Under the pieces are notes generated by a model. That model ran no database searches, was not told where the DNA came from, and saw only the letters and a list, made by a program, of their open reading frames with translations. From assembly GCA_037440405.1 (NCBI GenBank), contig JBBIUE010000001.1, positions 1 through 64,000 on the forward strand: a stretch of DNA of 64,000 nucleotides. The letters run 5' to 3'. Of the stretch, positions 46,534 through 56,198 are shown piece by piece; the stretch's first letter is position 1; the number at the start of each line of letters is the position of its first letter. The stretch comes from JANMGV01 sp037440405. Its GTDB lineage: Bacteria; Planctomycetota; Planctomycetia; Pirellulales; Pirellulaceae. The translations under genes and the position numbers were made by a program.

Positions 46534-46962
46534 CTGATGATTTTTTTGGGGACGCTTCCAAAATGAAAGATCGGAACGTAGATCATAGCCGCAATGCGAT
46601 GGAAACCCAAGTTGCCGCGTTAGAACTTGCTGCGCTGAAAACCAATCGTTTTCCGATCGGTACAGACGCTACATTCCAGAAAATTAGGCGTCCGACTGCC
46701 TTTTTTGGGTATTCTCATCGCGCCAACTCGCTACCCTCGTGCTGGATCGTAGGGTAACAGCGTGTTATTTTCGACTTTCTACCTCCAGCATTCGCACTGA
46801 AATTTGACACGAAATGTGCAAGTTCATTACCATAGAGAAGGTGTTTGCGGCGGTGCGGACTACACTTTTCTTGTTGGGTGCGAGGGTCATCGGTCCGCTG
46901 TACTTTTCTACTTTTGGTAAGCTATCGACCGAGACGGGTTCTCGAATTCTTAGGAACGAAGT
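46534..46962. other. Divergent intergenic region before the pilus operon
   Basis: About 430 bp with promoters for two divergent clusters. The GH38-like frame stays open for about 130 bp into it without an accepted start. No RNA gene is evident. Confidence 0.45.
46804..46833 (+). promoter_or_regulatory. Putative sigma70 promoter of the pilus operon
   Basis: TTGACA at 46804-46809 and TACCAT at 46828-46833 with an 18-bp spacer, about 130 bp before the PilM start. The -35 box is perfect; the -10 matches four of six positions. Confidence 0.5.
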
Positions 46963-49380
46963 ATGGCAAACTCAAAAAAGGCTCTAAGCGTTTGGGGGAT
47001 CGACATTGGCCAATCTGCTCTGAAAGCATTGCGGTGTCGGCTGGAAGGAGATGATGTCGTTGCCGAAGCGTTCGACTTCGTCGAGTATCCGAAGATCCTG
47101 TCCCAGCCTGAGGCAGAACCGGAGAAACTAATCGCGGATGCCATCCAGCAGTTTCTCTCCCGGAATGACCTCCGCGGATGCAAGGTGGGGATCAGCGTAC
47201 CAGGGCAGAGCGGTTTGGCAAAGTTCTTCAAACCGCCGCCGGTAGAAGTCAAGAAGATTCCAGACATCGTCCGATATGAGGCTCGCCAACAGATACCATT
47301 TGATCTCAACGATGTTATCTGGGATTTTCAGCAGATGGCGGGGAGCAGCATCGAAGAGGGCTATGCTCTCGAAAGTGAAGTCGGTTTGTTCGCGATGAAG
47401 CGAGAGGCCGTTTTCCGCGCGTTGAAACCATTTCGAGATGCGGACATCGATGTCGACCTGATCCAGCTAGCGCCTATCAGCATCTACAACATGCTGGGCT
47501 ATGACATCTACGCCGATCGGTTGCAGACGCAATCGTATGATCCGGATCACCCGCCGAAATCGTCGGTTGTGTTGTCACTTGGGACGGACGCGACCGACTT
47601 GATTGTTACCAACGGCTTTCGAATTTGGCAACGCAATATGCCCATCGGTGGCAATCACTTTACACGCCAATTGACGAAAGACTTGAAGTTGACGTTCGCC
47701 AAGGCGGAGCATCTCAAGCGCAACGCGATGCAGGCTGACGATCCGAAACTAGTATTTCAGGCGATGCGACCCATTTTCGGTGATTTGGTGACCGAAATAC
47801 AGCGGTCGATCGGCTTCTTCAAGGGCTTAGACAAGAAGGCAGAGATCGAGAATGTTCTCCTGCTTGGGAACACGGTGAAGCTCCCAGGGTTACAGCCTTA
47901 CCTTGCGAAGAATCTTGGTTACGAGGTGAGTTCGTTTGATCGTTTCCATCGACTGACAGGAACGGAAGTAGTCGGAGCTCCCGCGTTCAAGGAGAACCAG
48001 CTTGCATTTGGTGTTGTGTATGGCATGTGTCTCCAAATGCTTGGCAAGGGGCCCATCACGACCAACTTAATTCCACGCGAGATCGTGATGGAACGGGTTG
48101 TTCGTGCCAAGAAGCCTTGGGCGGTTGCAGCGGTCGCCCTCGCTATGATTGGCATGATCGGGAACTATATGTTCATGTCCTCCAGTTACGCAAACGTTAA
48201 CGAAGGCCGTTGGAAGGATGCGGAATCCAAGGTGACCTCGGCCAAATCAGCCTCAGATCAATTGCGGAACGAAGATGAAACGCTCAAGAATAAGGTCGAG
48301 TTGCTGAAGCGCATTGGGACCGAGTTGAGCAGCAACTCAGATCGCCGACGATTGTGGTTAGAGGTTTTGGCTGCGATCTATGGAGGCATGAACCGAGACC
48401 CGGTTCTGGAGAAGGACCCCAATGTTTCTCCAGACGAATACAAGTTTTTCGAGCGTAAAGATTTTCACTTTAAGAAAGTCGAATCACAATTTCAGGAAGA
48501 TTTGAGCAAGTGGTTCAGCAAATCGCTTCAGGAAAAGTATGCCTCCCAGAAGCTCGGGCGCGAGCAGTTGATGGGAATTGCAAAACCGGCCTCCACTACT
48601 GGCAACACGGCAACCGCTGCTAACGATAAGGACAAGCTTAGTGGACCGGGGTGGGTGTTTGAATTGGATGGATATCACTTCTACAACGGCAAGAAGGGGG
48701 AAGAGAAGCTCGACCATGTTCGCCGCTACTTGCTGGAGTATTTCGAGAACGGCTCGATCGAGCTCCCTGATGAAGATGGAGTGATGCATCGTTTCACATT
48801 GAAAGAGCTTGGCATTTCTCATCCGATCGTAGATCGATTCGATTTCAAAGTGGGCGAAAAGGTTCCGAATCCACTCTACTTGCAGCTTGCCGGTACCATG
48901 CCTACTTCGATTCCTGGAGGAGCAGCAGATCGAAGTTCAAGTTCCAGCGGTCGGCCTGGTTTGGGCGGCGGTGGTCGCCCTGGTCTGGGTGGCGGTGGAG
49001 CAGGTGCGGCTGGAGGTGCGGGAGGTGCGGCTGATTTCGGTGACGAGATTGGAAGTAGTACCGGTGGCGCAGGAGGCGGTCAGTCAACTTCGACGCCTAG
49101 TTCGGGCGGCACTGGAACTTCTGGCGGAACAGGTTCATTCGGGTCCCTTCCTGGCGCCTCGGGACGCATCTCCGAGATTCGGGATGAAAATGGCAGGCTG
49201 GTCCCACCGACGTACGATGTTGATGTCTTCTCCTTCACGATCCAATTCGTATGGCGTGAAACACCCCTCTCGGTTCGTCTGCAACAGCAGAAAAAGGATG
49301 AAGAGACAAAGCAGAAACAGAATGGATCCATGCAAGCGAATACTCAAGATCTCAAATCGATCCTTTTGACTGGAAATTAA
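46963..49380 (+). CDS. PilM-PilN-like fusion, type IV pilus alignment complex
   Basis: An 805-residue protein. Residues ~8-350 are the actin-like ATPase PilM: WGIDIGQSALKALRC, VGISVPGQSGLAKFF, IVRYEARQQIPFDL, VVLSLGTDATDLIV, LLGNTVKLPGLQPYL. A transmembrane helix at ~385-405 (WAVAAVALAMIGMIGNYMF), a coiled coil (~410-450) and a periplasmic domain follow, the layout of PilN. Residues ~650-735 are Gly/Ser-rich (GRPGLGGGG repeats). PilM and PilN are separate proteins in most bacteria. The next gene starts three bases downstream, so the operon is tight. Confidence 0.85.
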   Translation: MANSKKALSVWGIDIGQSALKALRCRLEGDDVVAEAFDFVEYPKILSQPEAEPEKLIADAIQQFLSRNDLRGCKVGISVPGQSGLAKFFKPPPVEVKKIPDIVRYEARQQIPFDLNDVIWDFQQMAGSSIEEGYALESEVGLFAMKREAVFRALKPFRDADIDVDLIQLAPISIYNMLGYDIYADRLQTQSYDPDHPPKSSVVLSLGTDATDLIVTNGFRIWQRNMPIGGNHFTRQLTKDLKLTFAKAEHLKRNAMQADDPKLVFQAMRPIFGDLVTEIQRSIGFFKGLDKKAEIENVLLLGNTVKLPGLQPYLAKNLGYEVSSFDRFHRLTGTEVVGAPAFKENQLAFGVVYGMCLQMLGKGPITTNLIPREIVMERVVRAKKPWAVAAVALAMIGMIGNYMFMSSSYANVNEGRWKDAESKVTSAKSASDQLRNEDETLKNKVELLKRIGTELSSNSDRRRLWLEVLAAIYGGMNRDPVLEKDPNVSPDEYKFFERKDFHFKKVESQFQEDLSKWFSKSLQEKYASQKLGREQLMGIAKPASTTGNTATAANDKDKLSGPGWVFELDGYHFYNGKKGEEKLDHVRRYLLEYFENGSIELPDEDGVMHRFTLKELGISHPIVDRFDFKVGEKVPNPLYLQLAGTMPTSIPGGAADRSSSSSGRPGLGGGGRPGLGGGGAGAAGGAGGAADFGDEIGSSTGGAGGGQSTSTPSSGGTGTSGGTGSFGSLPGASGRISEIRDENGRLVPPTYDVDVFSFTIQFVWRETPLSVRLQQQKKDEETKQKQNGSMQANTQDLKSILLTGN

Positions 49381-49382
49381 GA

Positions 49383-51068
49383 ATGGACAAGGTTAAACAA
49401 GCGCTCGAGTTCGTGAAGCAGTATCATTTTTGGATTCTGACGGGCTTGGCTTTAATCGTCAGTTCGATCGGCTATGTGATGGCTCGTATGTCACTGACCG
49501 ATCAAATCTCGAAGCGTACTAGTGTGCTCGACCAAAAATACACCTTGGTAACTTCGCTGGATGCCGCTTCGAGGCAGCACCCCAACTCGATTTCCAAGGC
49601 CGAGATGGACAAGATTATTGATGCCCTCACGAAGGATGTTCAGGTTGCCTGGGAAAAGCAATACCAGAAGCAGGTAGAGATATTTACTTGGCCCGCCAAT
49701 GCATTGCAGCCGAGAGCACTCGAAAAAGTGAAGAATTTTCGCCCCATCGAGTTGTCTTTGGAATTTCCAATGCCTCCAGAGAAAGACCCGCTGGATGCGA
49801 GCGATCGCGAAATCTACCGCGACTACATTGCAACAGAGTTTCCCAAGATCGCGCAGATCATTGGCTCGAAATGGAAAGCAAAGCTTGCTGTCATCGGGTC
49901 GGGCGGTTATGGGTCCGCGATGATGTCAAGCATGCCCGGAGGAAGTTCGAACTTTCAGCCGACTCCACCGTCCGGAGGTGGGTCCTTTTACGCTGGTGGA
50001 GGCAATCCCTCTGCCGCTCCCGTCGAATCCGACGAGCTAGTCATCTGGCCTTCGGAATCGCAGCAAGAACTGATCAATGCCATGTGTTATTGGTTTAGTC
50101 CCAAAGACGCACCGAGCACCTTGCAGATTTGTTACACCCAAGAAGATATTTGGGTGCTCCAGGCCCTTCTTCGAATCATCGCGAAGACCAATGGTGATGC
50201 TCGCGAGAATTTTCAGGCCGCCATCAAGGAGATTGAGTTCATCCGAATTGGATTCCAAGCCATGGGTAAGGCCGGCGAAATTTCAGGTGGTAGCGCAGCA
50301 TCGAGCTATATGGGTAGCATGATGCCGGGCATGTCGCCGACCGGATCGGGCGGGATGCCAGCTGGCTATGGGCAAGCCGCAATGGGTGGAGGTTCGAGCG
50401 ATAAAACCAAAGCCTCGCTATTCGACCCAGCAGATAACCGATACGTTGACGCAAAATTTAATCCGGTATCCGGAAAGGATTTGCGGAGCAAGATGAAGGA
50501 TAGCTCCCCCGAGTCCGCATTCTTCGCTGTCGCGAAAAGAATCCCCGTTCGAATGCGATTTTCTCGCATGGATCAGCGCAAAATCAATGATCTTTTGACG
50601 GAATGCGGTAATTCCAACCTCGTTCTCGAAGTCCGCCAAGTTCGAGTGAATACGGCTGCAGCTCCAGCCCCTGGCGCAATGGCTGGGGGACCGGCGGGTG
50701 GTGGGGCTGAGCGTCCCCAAATGGCTGGTGGTGGTTCCGCCGGTGCTTCTTTGGAAGGTGGCGAGTCGTTCATGCAGAGTTCGTCAAGTTCCTCGTCGGG
50801 AGGTGGCCCCTCGGTCGCAGCAAGTTCTTTTGACCTGCCTGTGGAAATTTATGGTGTCATCTATCTCTACAACCCAGTCGACATCAATAAACTTGGTTTA
50901 CAAAATGTTACCATGAACACGCAATTAGTCACCTCGGTTCAAATCCAAGAGACAGAATCAACCTCAGAGAGCACAGATTCGTCGCAGGATAACGACGATG
51001 ACGGTGGAGAAACAACGACTCCACGCGCTCCCCAAGGATCGCAGGATTCCGAATTGGATGATAATTGA
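49383..51068 (+). CDS. PilO-like membrane protein with Gly/Ser-rich segments
   Basis: A 561-residue protein. One transmembrane helix (HFWILTGLALIVSSIGYVMA) follows a short cytoplasmic tail, then a helical region (~35-90) and a mixed alpha/beta domain, the PilO layout. Low-complexity Gly/Ser/Met runs lie near residues ~175-215 and ~305-345, and another in ~425-485 (PGAMAGGPAGGGAERP). The C-terminal end is acidic (SSQDNDDDGGETTT). No clear sequence match to PilO is visible by eye; the call rests on position and topology after PilM-PilN. Confidence 0.65.
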   Translation: MDKVKQALEFVKQYHFWILTGLALIVSSIGYVMARMSLTDQISKRTSVLDQKYTLVTSLDAASRQHPNSISKAEMDKIIDALTKDVQVAWEKQYQKQVEIFTWPANALQPRALEKVKNFRPIELSLEFPMPPEKDPLDASDREIYRDYIATEFPKIAQIIGSKWKAKLAVIGSGGYGSAMMSSMPGGSSNFQPTPPSGGGSFYAGGGNPSAAPVESDELVIWPSESQQELINAMCYWFSPKDAPSTLQICYTQEDIWVLQALLRIIAKTNGDARENFQAAIKEIEFIRIGFQAMGKAGEISGGSAASSYMGSMMPGMSPTGSGGMPAGYGQAAMGGGSSDKTKASLFDPADNRYVDAKFNPVSGKDLRSKMKDSSPESAFFAVAKRIPVRMRFSRMDQRKINDLLTECGNSNLVLEVRQVRVNTAAAPAPGAMAGGPAGGGAERPQMAGGGSAGASLEGGESFMQSSSSSSSGGGPSVAASSFDLPVEIYGVIYLYNPVDINKLGLQNVTMNTQLVTSVQIQETESTSESTDSSQDNDDDGGETTTPRAPQGSQDSELDDN

Positions 51069-51130
51069 TTCATTAACACTCCATCAAGAAGAGTTCGAGT
51101 AAACAGATTTTCAACGACGAGTAGCCATAT

Positions 51131-53500
51131 ATGTTCAAATCCAGCAAGAAATCCGGTGGAAGTGCGAAATCTGGTGGCGAGAAGAAAGCCAAATCGAAAC
51201 CAGAGAAATTGGCTCAAGCTTCATCAGCAGGTGGAGGGTTGAAGGACTTGGCGATTCAACACGTCGAGAAAGTGGTTCTCGGCCTGATCGTCGCTTTGAT
51301 GGTTTTTTTGATTTATGATGGGACGCAAACCAAGACCTATCCATCAGAGAGAACTCCCTCTGACATGGAAGAGAAAACAACTCGCGCCCGACGCGAAATC
51401 GAACAGGGAGATCATTGGAGTCATCTGGCTGCTGACCGAAAGGTGGAATCGAATTTCCCGGACGAGGTTGAGAAGGCGCGCCGCCCCACTGATCCGAGTC
51501 TTTATCCATCCTTCGTCCTCGAAAACACGCCTCGAACTTCGACCACGAAGCGCGGTGATCCAGAACTCGTAAAGCCGTTGGCGGTCATGGGGTATAGCAT
51601 GACTGCTGCCATTGCGATGAATTCGCGAATCAAGAAGAACCCATTTGAAAGCCTCATGGCGGCTCCGGCGGTCGATTTCCGAAGAACAAAATCGAGTGCA
51701 TCGACCGGGGGCGGAGGCTCGCCTTATGGTAGCGCTGGAGGCCCCTCCGGATCAGCTTCAAAGGTCAAGGAAGAGAAGCCGTTCGTGCCAAGAGCCATTG
51801 ACCCCAAGTTTGATCGTGGATTTGTTGTGACGGGGCCTGCCGCCGCTTTGGTCGAGGCTGGCGGAATTGCGATGAATCCTTCGTCCTCTCGTGACCGAGA
51901 TAAGGCGGGCAAGAACACTTCATTTATGATTAGTGAGCCAAGAACGTTTACGTCGGTGGTCGCTCTCGCGCCCTATGGGGAGCAGCTTGAAAAATACCGT
52001 GAGACGTTAGAGAAAAGCGCTGGTTTCAACCCGCAGCGAGATGCTCCTTTCTATTTGGGCTTCGAAGTTCAACGCGTGGAAGTAACCAATGACCCGAACC
52101 GAGCGATTGATGAATCGGAATGGAAAGACCTTCCGAACGCCTCTTCAAAATCGATTGTCAAGTCATTTGAAAATTGGGCGGGTGAATGTCCTGAGGTCGT
52201 CATTAAGGACCATGTCAATCCAAATCTGACCATGCCGATTCCACCTGTTTTGCTTCGCGATTACAAATTGATCGCAAAACACCCTGAAACGCCGTTGAGC
52301 GAAGAAGCCAAGGCTGCTGCGGCTCCGCCACCTCCTCCAACGCAAAAAGCGCCGCCGCCTTCGCCGACGGGAAAGGGAAAAGGCGGTAGTCCTTACGGTA
52401 ACTACCCAACCGGCGGAAGCCCGTATGGGGGCGGTCCTCCTCCCGGGAGTTCGGGTGGTGGAAACCCCTATGGTGCAGGCTACCCATCAGGCGGAGGACC
52501 TCCAGGAGGTGGACCTCCTCCAGGTAGCAACATGTCCGGTGGAAACCCATACGGTGGAAATGCGCCTTTCGGCAGTGCGGGTTCGGATCGCTACGGAGCA
52601 GGCTCTCCTTATGTTCCGGGCGGCGGTGCGACTCCTCCAGGCCTGGGGGGCCCCGCTCAGCCTCAAGATCGCCCAGCAGTTACCAAGTACCACCTTATTC
52701 GCTTCTACGACTTCGAAGTACAGCCGGGTAAGGTTTATCGATATCGCGTGCGATTGCTTGTTGAAGATGTGAATTATCCTGAAGACTCTCGGTTCGAACC
52801 TTCTTTATCGACCCTCAAAGCGGATACGCTCAAACGTGTTTACGAATTGAAGGCGATCGATCAAGTCAATGCTGATAAGGCAAAGGCGGATCCAAAGTTA
52901 ACTTTTGAGCGCTCCTTCACCTTGCGTACTGATTGGAGTGAAGCTGGAGCTCCCATTCGTGTCGATTATCCGATTCGCGCGTATATTGGAGAGACAAGAA
53001 CCATGTCAAATCGAGACGCGGATGTTGTCGTCGTCGAGTGGGACGGTAAGCGAGGTGGCGATGTTGTTCGACGAGAAGCGAAGGCGGTGAAGGGGCAGGT
53101 CTTTGCCGGAAAAATCAAGATGAATCCAACCGGCACCAAGGGAGCAGAAGTGATCAATCCTTTGAACAAGCAAGTGTTCTTGGATGATGACTTTGAATTT
53201 CGATCGTCGGCTACCTTGGTTGACATGATCTTCGGAGAGCAACTTGCCCTGTATGATCGTAAAGATGACCCCTTGGTTGGTGTGGGCAAGATATGCATGT
53301 TCGATTCCGCGACTGGTGAGCTATTCATCTCGGATGAATTCGAAGCCTTCGAACCCTTCCGCATGTACAGTTTCGTCGAGGACATTGAATACGCAGAGAA
53401 AGTTGCTGAATCTCAACGGCAATCAGAAAGCTCCAAACAACCTGGACCAGGTTCGGGACGACCGGGAGCCGGTGGTGGTGGAGGAACCGGAGGGGCCTAA
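51131..53500 (+). CDS. Membrane protein with Pro/Gly-rich repeats, third gene of the pilus operon
   Basis: A 789-residue protein. A basic Lys/Ser/Gly tail (residues ~1-30) precedes one transmembrane helix (VVLGLIVALMVFLIYDG, ~50-68). The long extracytoplasmic region contains two blocks around a low-complexity stretch (~400-510) made of SPYG, NPYG and PPPGS units, prion- or collagen-like. The C-terminal block has RFYDFEVQPGKVYRYRVRL and ends in a Gly/Pro tail (GPGSGRPGAGGGGG). Position suggests a PilP-like periplasmic partner of the alignment complex; there is no sequence proof. It lies 62 bp after the previous gene. Confidence 0.7.
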   Translation: MFKSSKKSGGSAKSGGEKKAKSKPEKLAQASSAGGGLKDLAIQHVEKVVLGLIVALMVFLIYDGTQTKTYPSERTPSDMEEKTTRARREIEQGDHWSHLAADRKVESNFPDEVEKARRPTDPSLYPSFVLENTPRTSTTKRGDPELVKPLAVMGYSMTAAIAMNSRIKKNPFESLMAAPAVDFRRTKSSASTGGGGSPYGSAGGPSGSASKVKEEKPFVPRAIDPKFDRGFVVTGPAAALVEAGGIAMNPSSSRDRDKAGKNTSFMISEPRTFTSVVALAPYGEQLEKYRETLEKSAGFNPQRDAPFYLGFEVQRVEVTNDPNRAIDESEWKDLPNASSKSIVKSFENWAGECPEVVIKDHVNPNLTMPIPPVLLRDYKLIAKHPETPLSEEAKAAAAPPPPPTQKAPPPSPTGKGKGGSPYGNYPTGGSPYGGGPPPGSSGGGNPYGAGYPSGGGPPGGGPPPGSNMSGGNPYGGNAPFGSAGSDRYGAGSPYVPGGGATPPGLGGPAQPQDRPAVTKYHLIRFYDFEVQPGKVYRYRVRLLVEDVNYPEDSRFEPSLSTLKADTLKRVYELKAIDQVNADKAKADPKLTFERSFTLRTDWSEAGAPIRVDYPIRAYIGETRTMSNRDADVVVVEWDGKRGGDVVRREAKAVKGQVFAGKIKMNPTGTKGAEVINPLNKQVFLDDDFEFRSSATLVDMIFGEQLALYDRKDDPLVGVGKICMFDSATGELFISDEFEAFEPFRMYSFVEDIEYAEKVAESQRQSESSKQPGPGSGRPGAGGGGGTGGA

Positions 53501-54244
53501 GCTGCGACTTTTGATTCTGGATTGACTAATTCCCAAATCGGCTTGTATTCGGCTGCTGGGCAAGATGCGTAATTTCGTCCGGGGTCCACGACGAACAAAT
53601 CAATTTTGCAACGCAAGTTTGTAATTCATCGTGATCATTCATGCTTGTTAGGCGAACTTGCTTTGGAATGGCTTTCTGCCATTCCAAAGCTATAAAGGAA
53701 TAGGGCCAAATACTCAACCGGTTATCGAGTTGCGAACGGTTGTGATGGTCAATGCATCTCGATGGGTAATAGATTTCCAGGGTATTGGTAACCGGAAGGT
53801 GAAACGATACCAGCCTGAAACGTAGGAGAAAGAGGAGATGGTGTTCCCGTGTCCGACTCAAGATTACGTGGTCGTCACGGGTCGTGATCGATTTCCGTTC
53901 GATTCATTGAATTGGCGCGCGTTCTACAGTTAGCCGAATGCGTAGGCTATTGCAATTGAAGGATGATCTGTTGCGAGTACGTCTTTGGCTGACGTTGAAG
54001 CAAGTAACCTCGTGATTGATTGCTGATCGGTGTTTCAATTGTTTCCGTTCGCCCAAGGGTGGATCCTGTGAGACCGCCCCGCTTTACTTGATTAGGTTGT
54101 CAGAGGTTTCGCTTCTCTTTGGTCGACTTGCAAGAGTACAACGCAATCTATTTTTCCTTGACGCAGTGGACATTTTTCAGCGAACCTCTAAATTGTTTTC
54201 ATTGGTTTTTATTGAAGCGATGACTTTCTTCGACGCTAATCTGC
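53501..54244. other. Non-coding gap after the pilus operon
   Basis: About 740 bp. It holds a strong 13-bp hairpin (53660-53690) and, near 53977, a string TACGTCTTTGGCTGACGTTG resembling one arm of the inverted repeat at 5977-6058. No convincing protein or tRNA is seen. Confidence 0.55.
53660..53690. other. Perfect 13-bp inverted repeat
   Basis: GCTTTGGAATGGC (53660-53672) and GCCATTCCAAAGC (53678-53690) pair perfectly around a 5-base loop, 160 bp past the pilus operon. No T-run follows on either strand, so it may stabilise the 3' end or terminate weakly. Confidence 0.8.
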
Positions 54245-54919
54245 ATGCAAACACTGACTCTTCGCGTTATTCAAGGTGCCGACCGGGGAAAGGTATTTTC
54301 TGAACTCAGGCCTCCCATTTCGATCGGCCGCGAAGAGGGGAACTCGATCCAGCTTAATGATGAGCGAGTGAGTCGATTCCATCTCAAGATTCAAGAAGAC
54401 AATAATCATTTGGTTCTGACGGACCTCGAAAGCACGAATGGCACTCGAGTCAATGGCCAAGATTGTCAGATGCGAATCCTTCGCTATGGCGATATCGTCG
54501 CGGTTGGTAGATCGGTACTCCTGGTTGGTACTCGTGATCAAATCGCTAACCGCATTCACAACAGCGTTGGAAAAATCGATTCCAATCGCACGGAGTCCAT
54601 TTCCGTATTGGATCAGTTCTCTATGGCTGATTTCGATATGAGTACTGGAATGGAGTCTTCCTATCGTTTATTGCTTAGCCACCAGCCAACTCCCTCTTTG
54701 CCCGAGCGAATGACTCCCAGTCAGTCGGCACAATTTGCGGAAATTCTCGACTACTTCCATCAGCGGTTCGCAGGAATCATCGATTCAGCGAAGGTCAGTG
54801 AGCAAGGCGATCAAGCCACGCTCGATGGTGAAACATGGCAGGTCTTACTTCAGTCGTTCAGCCGTTTATCCGAGTACATGCGGGCGCTGGGCGATCCCGA
54901 TTTCAAGCTCTCGGATTGA
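54245..54919 (+). CDS. FHA-domain protein
   Basis: A 224-residue cytosolic protein. The N-terminal forkhead-associated domain (residues ~1-95) has the phosphothreonine-binding residues: ISIGREEGNSIQLNDE, VSRFHLKIQ and ESTNGTRVNG. It would bind phosphoproteins, possibly targets of kinases like the one at 41948. The C-terminal ~100 residues are predicted helical with a Gln-rich part and match nothing I recognise. Its 3' end overlaps the convergent cinA-like gene by 17 bp. Confidence 0.9.
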   Translation: MQTLTLRVIQGADRGKVFSELRPPISIGREEGNSIQLNDERVSRFHLKIQEDNNHLVLTDLESTNGTRVNGQDCQMRILRYGDIVAVGRSVLLVGTRDQIANRIHNSVGKIDSNRTESISVLDQFSMADFDMSTGMESSYRLLLSHQPTPSLPERMTPSQSAQFAEILDYFHQRFAGIIDSAKVSEQGDQATLDGETWQVLLQSFSRLSEYMRALGDPDFKLSD

Positions 54920-56195
54920 AGTCACTCTCCAGAATCGCCTTCCTCAGCACATCCAAGGCTTGCTTTGCAATTCGATGCAGCACGATGTCGGGATGTCCAA
55001 TCGGTCGAACACTCTTGGTCCACTTTCTATGATCGGGTCCGCAAACGACAATTGCCACGGACAATTCGGGAAGGTTGTCAAGAATCGGAATCATCTGATC
55101 CTTTGGATACGGCCCCACAACAAGGACCCAATCGGATTGCTTCTGAGCAACAAAGTCATCGGCAGTACGTTCAGCGATTTCCGTCCAATCGATGTTGGTA
55201 CGTTCGAATGACAAGGGAGAAGACTTGCAGAGTTCCTCGATCGTTTCAATACGCATGCATCTTACGCAAGATTCTACATCCGATTCGCTGATTTTCTGTC
55301 GGAACCACTTCGCCGCAATGTCGTGTTGTCCGATTTCAATCAATCCGACGCGCTGTCGTCGTTCAGACAGCAATCGCAGAATGATATCTTCTAGTTCGTC
55401 ATCGTCTTCGCCGAAAATAAATTCGCCAAGGTGTTCACGAATTTCTTCCATGATGGGAGCGATTCGATGATTTGCTTCATCAATGGTCTCTGCCAATGTT
55501 GAAATACGTAGCGTGATCGTCGCGCGAGATACGGTGATGCCGACCAACGGGTCGCGATCCCGTTCGATCAGGTTCGGGAGAAGTGCTTCAACATCGCTTT
55601 CACCCAGACCAAACAGTTTCAGTTGACGGTAATGGACTTTCTTCGTTCCCAAGCCCATCTCCTGACGAAGTCGATCTGCAACGGTGCCGTTCCACATTTC
55701 GGTCATTTCCGCTGGAACTCCCGGCAGAGCAAAGATTCGGCAAACATGCCCATCCTGAAACTGGCAATACAGGTCAATACCGGGGGCTGTACCATGAGGA
55801 TTGGGAATGATTCGCGACCCTCTCGGAAACATGGCTTGAACGCGGTTGCGCTGGGGCATGGTTCGATATCTTCGGGCAAAGAGGTTTTCTATATGAGCGA
55901 GCGCCTCCGGCCTCAATTCCAGAGGGCAGTGGGTTGCTGCGGCAATCGCATCGCGGGTCAAGTCATCGGCAGTTGGACCGAGCCCTCCCGTCGCAACGAG
56001 CAAATCCGATCGCCGGATCGCCGTTTGAAAAGCGTCCATGCATGCGGCCAGATCATCGCCGACGATGGTATGAAACATTGTGCGGACACCAAGTTCACCC
56101 AACCGCTGGGCAAGCCATTGGCTATTGGTATCCAACCGTTGCCCTGAAGTCAGTTCATCACCAATCGCGAGAATCTCTGCTCGAAGTCTGTTCAT
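54903..56195 (-). CDS. CinA-like protein with degenerate C-terminal domain
   Basis: A 430-residue protein. Residues ~1-170 are the molybdopterin-binding (MoCF) domain of CinA: EILAIGDELTSGQRLDTNS, VATGGLGPTADDLTRD and RIFALPGVPAEM. The KH-like middle domain follows (ITLRISTLAETIDEANHRI). The C-terminal domain, normally a nicotinamide-nucleotide amidohydrolase with a TGG and Ser/Lys active site, is strongly changed and lacks those motifs by eye. The likely remaining activity is ADP-ribose pyrophosphatase; this is inference from the family. It lies three bases after the dehydrogenase stop. Confidence 0.82.
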   Translation of the reverse strand: MNRLRAEILAIGDELTSGQRLDTNSQWLAQRLGELGVRTMFHTIVGDDLAACMDAFQTAIRRSDLLVATGGLGPTADDLTRDAIAAATHCPLELRPEALAHIENLFARRYRTMPQRNRVQAMFPRGSRIIPNPHGTAPGIDLYCQFQDGHVCRIFALPGVPAEMTEMWNGTVADRLRQEMGLGTKKVHYRQLKLFGLGESDVEALLPNLIERDRDPLVGITVSRATITLRISTLAETIDEANHRIAPIMEEIREHLGEFIFGEDDDELEDIILRLLSERRQRVGLIEIGQHDIAAKWFRQKISESDVESCVRCMRIETIEELCKSSPLSFERTNIDWTEIAERTADDFVAQKQSDWVLVVGPYPKDQMIPILDNLPELSVAIVVCGPDHRKWTKSVRPIGHPDIVLHRIAKQALDVLRKAILESDFNPRA

Positions 56196-56198
56196 CGT

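Noticed and set aside
53526..53861. Minus-strand 111-codon frame after the pilus operon
   Set aside because: No family pattern, no ribosome site, and it crosses the 13-bp hairpin.
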